From the NCBI GenBank assembly GCA_947462095.1, contig CANHNQ010000007.1, forward strand, positions 1 through 54,562: DNA of 54,562 bases. The letters run 5' to 3'. Every line of letters starts with the position of its first letter. Position 1 is the first letter of the stretch. The stretch comes from Gemmatimonadota bacterium (GTDB lineage Bacteria > Gemmatimonadota > Gemmatimonadetes > Gemmatimonadales > Gemmatimonadaceae). A program made the position numbers and the translations under genes. Below are positions 25,824 through 33,507 of this stretch, piece after piece. Under the pieces are notes generated by a model. It worked only from the letters and a program-made list of their open reading frames with translations, had not been told where the DNA came from and did no database searches.

Positions 25824-27578
25824 ATGCGACCCAACTCCGACATCATGATCGAACTCCCGGCCTCTCCGGAGGCATTCCGCGACGCGGCATGGGACGACAT
25901 TCTGCCGTATTACGAGCGGTTGGCCACCATCGCCCTCGACGCCACGACTCCCGTGGTGGAATCGTGGCTGAGCACGTGGTCACGCCTCGATACCCTGGTC
26001 GGAGAGGCCGGCACGCTCTCCATGATTGCCTATACCGGCAATACCGCCGATGCGGCGGCCGAGACGGCCTATCTCCGCTTTTCCATGGAGATCTTCCCGA
26101 AGCTGGAAGAGCAGGGCGTCCGACTCGCCAAGCGCCTGCTCGAGCTCGGATGGTCGCGCGAGGATCTCGACACCACCATTCGACGCTTCCGTACCGACAT
26201 CGAAATCTTTCGCGAAGCGAACGTCGCGCGCTTTTCGCAGATCGAGGAGTTGTCGGCAGGCTATCAGAAGATCACCGGTGGCCTGAGTGTCGACTGGGAG
26301 GGTGCCCCGAAGACCATTCCCCAGCTGCAGCCATACCTCAAGTCCGCCGACCGTGCCGCGCGCGAACGGGCGTTTCGCCTTGGTGCCGAGGCGTACATGG
26401 TCAAGCGGGATGAGTTCGCCGACCTGTTCGACCACATGCACACGCTGCGCGATGCGGTCGCCAAAGAGGCGGGGTTCTCCGACTACCAGCGCTACTGCTT
26501 CGCCGCCAAGCATCGCTTCGACTACACCCCAGAAGACACCGCGCGCTTTCACGAGGCCGTCAAGAAGACCGTCACGCCGGCCGTCGCGCGCCTCATGGAG
26601 CATCGCCGCCAGTCGCTCGGCGTCGACGTGCTCCGCCCGTGGGACGTGTCCGTCGACCTGAATGCCGACGAACCGCTCAAGCCGTTCGCCGACGTGGACA
26701 CCTTCATCGATCGTGCCAGGAACATCTTCCAGCGGGTCGATCCCGAACTCGGCGCGCAGTTCCGCATTATGGCCGACGAGAAGCTGCTCGATCTCGAAAG
26801 CCGACCGGGCAAGGCACCGGGTGGCTACTGCACCGACCTGTCATTCCGCGGTCGTCCATTCATTTTCATGAATGCCGTCGGCGTACCGGACGACGTACAA
26901 ACCCTCGTGCACGAAGCGGGACACTGCTTCCACGACTTCGCCACGCATCCGCTGCCGTTTACCTGGCAGCGGCGCACCGGACACGAGGCGGCGGAACTGG
27001 CGTCCATGAGCATGGAACTGCTCGCCATGCCGTACTTCGTGGCCCCCGATGGCTACTACACGCCCGACCAGGCGCGCGTGGCGTGGCTCGAGCACCTCGA
27101 AGACGTGCTGGGCAGTCTCGTGCACATCGCGAGCGTCGATGCATTTCAGGCGTGGATCTATACCGATCCGGCCGGCGCCGATCGCGATGCGCGCGATGCG
27201 AAGTGGCTGGAACTCCGCAACGAGTTCGAGTCCGGCGTCGATTGGACGGGGCTCGAGCGTGAGCGTGTCGGACGTTGGTACCGTCAGCTCCACATCTTCG
27301 AGTTGCCGTTCTACTACATCGAATACGGGCTCGCGCAGCTCGGCGCGCTCCAGGTGTTTCGGAACGCCGTCGCCGACGCCGGCGACGCCGTGGCGGCGTA
27401 CAAGCGCTTCCTCAAACTCGGCGGCACGCGCCCGCTGCCGGAGCTGTACGCGGCGGCCGGAGTGAAGCTCGTGTTCGATGCGGACACCATGGCGGAACTC
27501 GTGGCGTTCGCCGAGGAGCGGATCGCCGCGTTGCGGGCCGGTGCCGATGCGCCGTTCCGTGGGGTCGTACCGGCCTGA
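25824..27578 (+). CDS. M3-family oligoendopeptidase (PepF/thimet-like)
   Basis: The protein has 584 residues, typical of bacterial M3B oligoendopeptidases. It has no signal peptide, so it is cytoplasmic. The zinc motif HEAGH is at residues 363-367, in DDVQTLVHEAGHCFHDF, with the third ligand in the following HEAAELASMSMELL helix. Other M3 features are the RPFIFMN segment preceding the active site, the RTGHEAAEL stretch, and FELPFYYIEYGLAQLGALQ near the C-terminus. It would cut short peptides, as the last step of peptide use in a cell with several secreted proteases. The ATG at 25824 is used; the ATG at 25845 is also possible. It converges on the photolyase gene, with a strong hairpin between them. 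Confidence 0.93.
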   Translation: MRPNSDIMIELPASPEAFRDAAWDDILPYYERLATIALDATTPVVESWLSTWSRLDTLVGEAGTLSMIAYTGNTADAAAETAYLRFSMEIFPKLEEQGVRLAKRLLELGWSREDLDTTIRRFRTDIEIFREANVARFSQIEELSAGYQKITGGLSVDWEGAPKTIPQLQPYLKSADRAARERAFRLGAEAYMVKRDEFADLFDHMHTLRDAVAKEAGFSDYQRYCFAAKHRFDYTPEDTARFHEAVKKTVTPAVARLMEHRRQSLGVDVLRPWDVSVDLNADEPLKPFADVDTFIDRARNIFQRVDPELGAQFRIMADEKLLDLESRPGKAPGGYCTDLSFRGRPFIFMNAVGVPDDVQTLVHEAGHCFHDFATHPLPFTWQRRTGHEAAELASMSMELLAMPYFVAPDGYYTPDQARVAWLEHLEDVLGSLVHIASVDAFQAWIYTDPAGADRDARDAKWLELRNEFESGVDWTGLERERVGRWYRQLHIFELPFYYIEYGLAQLGALQVFRNAVADAGDAVAAYKRFLKLGGTRPLPELYAAAGVKLVFDADTMAELVAFAEERIAALRAGADAPFRGVVPA

Positions 27579-27594
27579 CCGGCCGGGCACGATA

Positions 27595-27625
27595 AACGAC
27601 GGCCGCGCGGTTCGCGGCCGTCGTT
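27595..27625. terminator. Bidirectional hairpin between the M3 peptidase and photolyase genes
   Basis: A perfect 13-bp stem (AACGACGGCCGCG and its complement at 27613-27625) closes a 5-base CGGTT loop. The arms begin with AA and end with TT, so each strand has a short U-like end. It lies between convergent stops and should serve both genes. Confidence 0.8.
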
Positions 27626-27640
27626 ACCCGTCGCGGTGCA

Positions 27641-30049
27641 TCACGGCGTGCGGGGTCGAGAGGGAGCGCGACCCAGCACGCGCCCCGCCAGCGCGATCCC
27701 GCTCAGCCACGCGCGCTCCACCGAAGGGTGTGAGCGCGGCGTGGAGCCGGCGGCGCCCCAGTCGCCGCATGCGCCAATGCCGCGCGACGCATCAAACACG
27801 CACGCGTCATCCAGGCCGGTCTGCACGCGCGCGTAGCGCCAACGATGCGAAACGGCGTGAATGATGTCACCGGCGATCCGCAGCTCATCCCGTAACGCCT
27901 CGGAGACCTGCGCCGCGATCGCGGTGGGCTCCTCCTCCACGTGCTGCGCGCTCCAGTCGCCGGCGCTGTGCACCACCCACGCCTCATCGGTGGAGCGACC
28001 CACGCGTGCCGCTTGGCGCCACGCGCGATGGAGCATCGGGGAATCCGTGCGCAGTTCGCCACCGATGAGCCGTTCGCTCACCACGGCGGGTGGTGGCCCG
28101 TCGAAGACGATCATGCTGCTCCAGCACGGCAGCATCGTGACTCCCGCCAGCGCCGCCGTAAAGGCCACCGGCTCCTCGATCGTGCGCAGGAGCGCGGTGG
28201 CCTGCGGCGCTGGCACGGCCAGCAGCACGATGTCGGCCGCGTACCGGACGTCGTCGCGGTCGATGATGGACCAGCCCGTGCCCGCTGGGGCGATCGACGC
28301 CACCTGCACCCCGGTCCGGAGGGTCAGATCCCGGGCCACGTGTTTGGGTAACGTGTTCATGCCGCGGGTGCCCACGAACTCCCCGTCGTGCGCTTGGTAC
28401 AGGACATCGTCGTGCAGCCACGACTCCGCGAGCCGCGCCAAACGCGGATCGTCGAGACGGATAGACGGCGCGCCATGGTCGAACTGCCAGCGGCCTTCGC
28501 GACGTGTGCTCAATCGTCCACCAACCCCACGGCTCTTGTCGACCATCGTGACCGCGATCCCGTGATCGTGCAGCGTGCGCGCGCAGGCAAGGCCGGCGAT
28601 CCCCGCCCCGATCACGGTCACGCGCGGAGAGAGGCCGGCCGGGCGGCTCACGTGTGCCCGGTACGCCCGGAAGTTCATCCGCTGCTGATGCTCGTCACTG
28701 CGCCGTGGCCGCACCGTCCCCAGCACTGCGACCTCCGGCGAGAAGGGGCGATCGAACTGGCCCAGACACCAGAGCAGCCCTCCGAACGAGGCCGGATCGC
28801 GCCCGTCGAGCGCATAGCGGTGGTTGAGATCGATGAGGCGCTCCAGCGATTCGGTCGCATCCGACGACCACATCGGCACCGCCTTCCCCCACGTCATGCG
28901 CACGTTGTTGTGCAACTCACCGTGCACGCGTAGCGACTGCTGCGCCGCATCCCACAGTTCGTCGCCGGTGCCGCTCCGCGCGAGGGTTTCCCACGAGTGC
29001 CGCGTGCGCGTATCCGACTCGTGACGCGTCAGGGTCTCGCGTGCCCACGCGGGGATGGCGTCAAGCGTCTCGGGGGCGTCGTGCCAGTAGCAGAACGCGT
29101 AGGCCAGTTCGCGCCACACGAGTAGCTCGTCGAGGTACTTGTCCGCTCCGTCGCCGCCGCGCGTCACGCACTCCCGGACAATGCGGAACGTGGACACCAT
29201 GCCGTAATGGAAGTACGCCGACATCCGGCTCACGCCGTCGATTGTGGCGTCGTTGCGCTTCGCCGCGTAGCGCTCCAGTCGGCCGGCGGCTACGAACTCA
29301 TGCCAGCGCGCGTAGCCGGCCACCGTACCGCCCACGGTGTGCGGCACCGGTGCCACGCCATGGTCGATCTCACACTGCGCGACCAACGCCGGGATATCGG
29401 CGTCGGCCAGTCGCACCGGGGCGAACGGCAGGGGGTGCGGCACAAACGGCGGCGTGTGCGTCGCCACGTCGGTCCACGCGATCCCGCGTCGCGCCGCCCG
29501 CAGTGCTGCGGTATCGTCGCGAAAGGCGAACGCACGCGTGTGCGCCTTGCCGACCAGTGGCATCGGCACCACGCAGGCCGTGTCCACACTCCACACCGCG
29601 CAGGTCACACCATCGGCCAACGAATCGGTCAGCCAGTCGAGCGGCGCCACCGGCAGCGTCTCAGTCACCACGAGCGCCGCGCGTGCGGCCAGCGTGCGCA
29701 GCGCCGGTCCGCGATGCCCCGGTCGCTCGAGATGGAACGCGTAGCCGATGCCACGCGCCGCACACTCCGCCTCGACATCCCGCGCCCCTTCGAGAATGAA
29801 CGTGTGGTGCCGGTCCGATGCGTACGGATACTTCTCCGACAACGCGTGATACACGAAGACCGGCACCCCGAGGCGCTGGCCGGCGGTCAGCGCCACATCC
29901 AGCGCCGGATTGTCATGCGCCCGCACGGCGGTGCGCATCCAGTAGATCACGAACGCGCCGCGCGTCACGGAGGCGTCGGCACCCGAGTGGTCGGTAATCC
30001 GCTCGGCAAGATGGTCGGGAAACGCGTCGGGTCGGAGCACGGTGAACAA
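27641..30049 (-). CDS. Class II photolyase fused to a renalase-like FAD oxidoreductase
   Basis: The protein has about 802 residues. Residues 1-460 are a photolyase: an N-terminal VIYWMRTAVRAHDNPAL segment, KYLDELLVWRELAYAFCYW, then VHGELHNNVRMTWGKAVPMW and DLNHRYALDGRDPASFGG, which are the FAD/DNA-binding signatures of class II CPD photolyases. From residue 477 a second flavoprotein begins: VTVIGAGIAGLACARTLHDH, then VDKSRGVGGRLSTRR and FDHGAPSI, ending near CGDWGAAGSTPRSHPSVERA. This matches renalase-like NAD(P)H/amine oxidases. The single open frame shows no frameshift at the junction. The start is uncertain: TTG at 30049 fits the usual N-terminus, GTG at 30040 is possible, and the frame is open to 30226. 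It is divergent from a binding-lipoprotein gene. The photolyase half repairs UV dimers; the job of the second half is unknown. Confidence 0.85.
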   Translation of the reverse strand: MFTVLRPDAFPDHLAERITDHSGADASVTRGAFVIYWMRTAVRAHDNPALDVALTAGQRLGVPVFVYHALSEKYPYASDRHHTFILEGARDVEAECAARGIGYAFHLERPGHRGPALRTLAARAALVVTETLPVAPLDWLTDSLADGVTCAVWSVDTACVVPMPLVGKAHTRAFAFRDDTAALRAARRGIAWTDVATHTPPFVPHPLPFAPVRLADADIPALVAQCEIDHGVAPVPHTVGGTVAGYARWHEFVAAGRLERYAAKRNDATIDGVSRMSAYFHYGMVSTFRIVRECVTRGGDGADKYLDELLVWRELAYAFCYWHDAPETLDAIPAWARETLTRHESDTRTRHSWETLARSGTGDELWDAAQQSLRVHGELHNNVRMTWGKAVPMWSSDATESLERLIDLNHRYALDGRDPASFGGLLWCLGQFDRPFSPEVAVLGTVRPRRSDEHQQRMNFRAYRAHVSRPAGLSPRVTVIGAGIAGLACARTLHDHGIAVTMVDKSRGVGGRLSTRREGRWQFDHGAPSIRLDDPRLARLAESWLHDDVLYQAHDGEFVGTRGMNTLPKHVARDLTLRTGVQVASIAPAGTGWSIIDRDDVRYAADIVLLAVPAPQATALLRTIEEPVAFTAALAGVTMLPCWSSMIVFDGPPPAVVSERLIGGELRTDSPMLHRAWRQAARVGRSTDEAWVVHSAGDWSAQHVEEEPTAIAAQVSEALRDELRIAGDIIHAVSHRWRYARVQTGLDDACVFDASRGIGACGDWGAAGSTPRSHPSVERAWLSGIALAGRVLGRAPSRPRTP

Positions 30050-30103
30050 TGATCGCCGGTTGACGCTCGCGCTACAGTGTGGACTCACATGGCCAGCGCC
30101 CGC

Positions 30104-30120
30104 GCCCGTTGGGAACGGGC
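30104..30120. promoter_or_regulatory. Perfect palindrome in the divergent promoter region
   Basis: GCCCGTT-GGG-AACGGGC is a perfect 7-bp inverted repeat in the 156-base gap between the photolyase fusion and the solute-binding gene. It could be a regulator operator or a small hairpin. Which of the two genes it serves is unknown. Confidence 0.3.
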
Positions 30121-30193
30121 AGACCTTGGGTAAGATTCCCCTGATTCGCGTGAGCGCGGCTCCGCGCATCGTTCGCCTCGCCTTTCGGTTTTT

Positions 30194-30199
30194 CAGGAG
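30194..30199 (+). promoter_or_regulatory. Ribosome binding site that fixes a TTG start
   Basis: AGGAGT lies 6 bases before the TTG at 30206. No ATG or GTG is better placed before the lipoprotein signal, so it identifies TTG as the start of the solute-binding gene. Confidence 0.65.
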
Positions 30200-30205
30200 T
30201 CCCCT

Positions 30206-31480
30206 TTGCGCACCTTCATCGCCCAAGCCTCCCGGCTGGCGCTCGCGGCATTCTTCGTCTCTGGCTGCGTGGCCTCCGATACCACGCAGGTCTCAGACGA
30301 CGCCAGAGTGACCATCACCATCGAAAGCTGGCGCAACGACGACGTGTCCGTCTGGCGGGACAAGATCATTCCCGCCTTCGAATCCAGGCATCGGAACATC
30401 CACGTGGTTTTCGCGCCGACCGCGCCCGCCGCGTACGACGCCGGACTGAACGCCAAGCTCGCGAGTGGTACGGCGGGCGACTTGATCACCTGCCGTCCCT
30501 TCGATACGTCGCTCGCCCTGTACACCAAGGGACGACTTGTGGGGCTGAACGGCCTGACCGGGTTATTCAATTTCGGCGACGTGGCCAGGAGCGCTTGGAT
30601 TACCGACGACGGCAAGACCGTGTATTGCGTGCCGATGGCGTCCGTGATTCACGGCTTTTTCTATAACAAAGACGTGTTTGACAAGTACGGCATTACGGAG
30701 CCGGACACCCGCAACGAGTTCATGACGGCGCTTCGTACGCTGAAGTCGCGCGGGGAGCAGGCGCTCGTGATGGGCACGGCTGACCGCTGGGAATCCGCCA
30801 CCGTTGGATTCCAGAACATCGGCCCGAACTACTGGAAGGGCGAGGAGGGCCGGAAGGCCCTGATCGCCGGTACCGCCAAGTACACCGACGCGCCGTATAC
30901 GCAGACGTGGGCCGAACTCGCAACGTGGACGCCGTACCTCCCGGCGGACTTCTCGGCCATGGCCTATCCGAGTGCCCAGAGCCGCTTCACCCTCGGCAAA
31001 GGCGCCATCTACCCCACGGGCTCGTGGGAAATTGCGCAGTTCAGGAAAGAGGCGGCGTTTACGCTTGGGATCTTCCCGCCCCCCGTGGGCACCGCTGGTG
31101 ACGTCTGTTACATCAGCGATCACACGGACATCGCGATGGGTTTGAACGCGGCGGCCAAGCACCCGGCGGAAGCCAGACTGTTTCTCGAGTGGCTGACGTC
31201 GCAGGAGTTTGCTGAGCTCTACAGCAACGCGTTACCGGGATTCTTCACCCTGGCCAACCATCAGATCACCGTGATGGATCCACTCGCCAAGGAGTTCCTC
31301 AGCTGGCGCACCAAGTGCAGATCGACCATCCGGAATGCCTCGCAGATTCTGTCCCGCGGCGCCCCAAGCCTCGAGGACGAGCTGTGGCGCGTGACGGCTG
31401 CGGTACTCAATGGCACCCTGACTCCCGCGCAGGCCGGGCGGGAAGTCCAGACCGGGTTGGATACGTGGTATAAACCCTAG
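30206..31480 (+). CDS. Extracellular solute-binding lipoprotein, family 1 (sugar-type ABC)
   Basis: The protein has 424 residues. It starts at TTG with a good AGGAGT site. The signal MRTFIAQASRLALAAFFVSGC puts the lipidated Cys at residue 21. The mature part has the periplasmic binding-protein fold of family 1: TITIESWRNDDVSVW, AFESRHRNIHVVF, a VIHGFFYNKDVFDKYGI segment (the hinge strand), KGAIYPTGSWEIAQF and a C-terminal FLEWLTSQEFAELY. Such proteins deliver sugars or oligosaccharides to ABC permeases. No permease or ATPase gene adjoins it: the neighbours are the divergent photolyase and a convergent NSS symporter unit. It is therefore an orphan here, and its permeases must be elsewhere. A strong hairpin at 31541-31580 ends the gene. 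Confidence 0.9.
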   Translation: MRTFIAQASRLALAAFFVSGCVASDTTQVSDDARVTITIESWRNDDVSVWRDKIIPAFESRHRNIHVVFAPTAPAAYDAGLNAKLASGTAGDLITCRPFDTSLALYTKGRLVGLNGLTGLFNFGDVARSAWITDDGKTVYCVPMASVIHGFFYNKDVFDKYGITEPDTRNEFMTALRTLKSRGEQALVMGTADRWESATVGFQNIGPNYWKGEEGRKALIAGTAKYTDAPYTQTWAELATWTPYLPADFSAMAYPSAQSRFTLGKGAIYPTGSWEIAQFRKEAAFTLGIFPPPVGTAGDVCYISDHTDIAMGLNAAAKHPAEARLFLEWLTSQEFAELYSNALPGFFTLANHQITVMDPLAKEFLSWRTKCRSTIRNASQILSRGAPSLEDELWRVTAAVLNGTLTPAQAGREVQTGLDTWYKP

Positions 31481-31540
31481 GCGTGCGTGCGCCGCTGCGG
31501 TCGCGCATCGCGCACGCAGCCGGCGCCCGACGAGAAAAAC

Positions 31541-31580
31541 ATCGGGTCGGAGCACGCGGGACACCGCGCTCCGACCCGAT
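31541..31580. terminator. Bidirectional hairpin between the binding protein and NSS unit
   Basis: A perfect 13-bp stem (ATCGGGTCGGAGC and its complement at 31568-31580) encloses 14 bases, which can form a further GCGG/CCGC pairing. An A-rich run (31535-31539) lies on its left, so transcripts from the minus-strand genes would end in U. It separates convergent genes. Confidence 0.8.
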
Positions 31581-31604
31581 CTCGTATCAGCAGACGCGGA
31601 CGGC

Positions 31605-31706
31605 TTAGTGCTTCTTGTCCGTCAACAGTTTAGCGAACGACCACGCCGTGAGGCCGAGCACAAACGTCCAGCTGATCGCCATGAAGGCAATTGCGCCACC
31701 AGACAT
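31605..31706 (-). CDS. 33-residue single-span NSS symporter companion (MetS-like small subunit)
   Basis: This is an ORF of 33 codons. It starts MSGGAIAFMAISW, continues through one hydrophobic helix (about residues 5-25, rich in Ala, Phe, Trp, Leu) and ends in a basic tail LLTDKKH. Its ATG shares one base with the TGA stop of the NSS transporter (TGATG at 31708-31704), so it is translationally coupled. A small single-TM protein directly after an NSS symporter matches the known MetPS arrangement, in which MetS is needed for transport. The sequence similarity (MSG.AI start, one helix, basic end) and position both support this; nothing in the sequence proves function. It is too short for routine gene calling and easily missed. 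Confidence 0.75.
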   Translation of the reverse strand: MSGGAIAFMAISWTFVLGLTAWSFAKLLTDKKH

Positions 31707-33340
31707 CAGACCTCCGCGCGGTGAGTGGTGATTTCGACAAATCCCTTGCGATCGTCGTAGCCGTTCCGCTTCCACGCCATGCGGATCAGGATCAGGAACA
31801 CAACGGCGAAGAACAGCAGAATCCCGCGCGAGATGAGGATGAACGGCATGTCGGCATCCGACACCGGGCTCGAGTTGGTCGACGAGCGCTGGTTCAACAG
31901 GATCGGCAGCGCTTCATCCTTGCCCCACCACGTGAGGATGACCAACAGGTAGATGGGCGTCACGTACGTCATGATGAACTTGAAGATCTTCGGGATGTTG
32001 ATGTCCGCGCCCATGTGGATCGACTTCCACGCATTCTCGGGCTTGAAGATCCACACGAAGATGATGACTTCGGTGATCGCGACCAGAACCAGACCGAACG
32101 TGCCCACCCAGTAATCCCACTCGTCCAGGAAGCCGTGGCCAAGCCAGTGCACGTGCAGAAGGCCGATGGCGAAGCAGATCGCTCCGAGGCTCCAGGCGAC
32201 CTTCTCACGCGCGATGCCGAACTCCTCGCGGAAGAACGCCGTGATCGGCGTCAGCATGGCCACCGAAGAGGTGATGCCGGCAAAGAACAACAGGCCGAAC
32301 CACATCACGCCAAGGAGATTGCCAATCGGCAGCGTCTTGTCGATCTGCTGGAACACCACCGGCATCGTCGCAAAGCCGAGGTCGAACGAGCCACCCTGCG
32401 CGATCTGCATAGCACCGGCCACACCGAAGAACGTCACGGCGGCCGGAATGGCAATCGATCCGCCAAGCACCACTTCTGCCGTTTCGTTCGTGGCCGCCGT
32501 CGCGATGCCGTTCAGCGCGATATCGTCCTTCGTGGACAGGTACGACGCGTACGCCTGCAGCGAGCCCATGCCGACCGACAGCGTGAAGAAGATCTGGCCG
32601 GCGGCGGCGAGCCAGATGCCGGGCGAGCCGAGCCGTGAGAAATCGGGCTTGTAAATGAACTCGAGCCCCTGCGCCGGTGTCGTGCCGACACCCGGCTGCG
32701 CCGGCATGGTCAGCACGACGCCCGCGAGCACGATCGCGAAGAGGAACAAGATCGGCATGCCAATCTTGGCCAGCTTCTCGATCCCCCCGGAGATCCCCTT
32801 CGACAACACGTAGATGTTGAGCAACAGCGTGAAGGTGAAGAAGCCGTACGTGGTGAGCTCGTGGTGGTACACGGGTGCACCCGGCGCCTGCACGCTCTGG
32901 AACGACCGCAGGTAGCCGATCATCCCTTCCTGCGTCGTGATACCCCAGTAGTCCCTCGTCGCCGAGAAAATCGCGAACGCCAGCGTCCAGCTTTCGATGT
33001 ACGTGTAGTAGATCATGACGCCAAGCGGCACGACCATGCCCACCACGCCCACGTACTTCGCCGCCGGGTGCTTCCAGAGCGCGGCAAACATGCCGGGCAA
33101 GTGTCCCTTGCGGTAGCGCCCACCGTTACGGCCGACGCCCCACTCGATCCACATCAGCGGAATGCCAAGCAGCAGTAGCGCAATGAAGTACGCGATCATG
33201 TACGATCCGCCGCCGTTGGCGGCAGCCTGACGCGGGAAGCGCAGGAAGTTGCCGAGACCGACCGCATTCCCCGCCATCGCGAGAATGAGACCGATTCGGC
33301 TACCCCAGGCTTCGTTCGAGCCGGTGTTGGACGAAGACAA
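31706..33340 (-). CDS. Sodium-dependent NSS/SNF-family transporter
   Basis: The protein has 544 residues with about 12 hydrophobic helices. The TM1 signature is clear: SRIGLILAMAGNAVGLGNFLRFPRQAAANGGG, the unwound substrate- and sodium-binding segment; the usual WRFP is LRFP here. GIPLMWIEWGVGR follows in TM2, and FFTLSVGMGSLQAYASYL marks TM6. NSS proteins import amino acids with sodium. The start is TTG at 33340 with GGAG 5 bases upstream; the frame is open far upstream to 34081, but that part is antisense to the amidohydrolase and the TM1 motif lies close to the TTG. The 33-residue companion gene overlaps its stop. The likely substrate class is hydrophobic amino acids such as methionine or alanine, by analogy to MetPS. 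Confidence 0.92.
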   Translation of the reverse strand: MSSSNTGSNEAWGSRIGLILAMAGNAVGLGNFLRFPRQAAANGGGSYMIAYFIALLLLGIPLMWIEWGVGRNGGRYRKGHLPGMFAALWKHPAAKYVGVVGMVVPLGVMIYYTYIESWTLAFAIFSATRDYWGITTQEGMIGYLRSFQSVQAPGAPVYHHELTTYGFFTFTLLLNIYVLSKGISGGIEKLAKIGMPILFLFAIVLAGVVLTMPAQPGVGTTPAQGLEFIYKPDFSRLGSPGIWLAAAGQIFFTLSVGMGSLQAYASYLSTKDDIALNGIATAATNETAEVVLGGSIAIPAAVTFFGVAGAMQIAQGGSFDLGFATMPVVFQQIDKTLPIGNLLGVMWFGLLFFAGITSSVAMLTPITAFFREEFGIAREKVAWSLGAICFAIGLLHVHWLGHGFLDEWDYWVGTFGLVLVAITEVIIFVWIFKPENAWKSIHMGADINIPKIFKFIMTYVTPIYLLVILTWWGKDEALPILLNQRSSTNSSPVSDADMPFILISRGILLFFAVVFLILIRMAWKRNGYDDRKGFVEITTHRAEV

Positions 33341-33399
33341 ACGTGCTCCGATTGGCGGGAAGTAAAGTCGGACAGCGGGTCGGCGGTTCTGGCCGCCCT

Positions 33400-33428
33400 G
33401 CACCGGGGGAAACCTTTCCACCCGGTGC
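33400..33428. terminator. Hairpin between the amidohydrolase and NSS transporter genes
   Basis: GCACCGGGGGAA pairs with TTCC-A-CCCGGTGC over an ACCT loop, a 12-bp stem with one bulged A. It lies downstream of the minus-strand amidohydrolase (stop at 33508) and upstream of the NSS start, so it probably ends the DUF502-amidohydrolase transcript. Confidence 0.6.
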
Positions 33429-33507
33429 CATGGATGTCCAGTGCTGGGACGCGATGGACGCGCGGATGTCGCCGACCACTCCCGGCAGGAGTGCGACGAC
33501 CCGTCAG

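Noticed and set aside
30060..30090. TTGACG as a -35 box of the binding-lipoprotein gene
   Set aside because: No acceptable -10 sequence lies about 17 bases downstream, and the Shine-Dalgarno start is more than 100 bases away.
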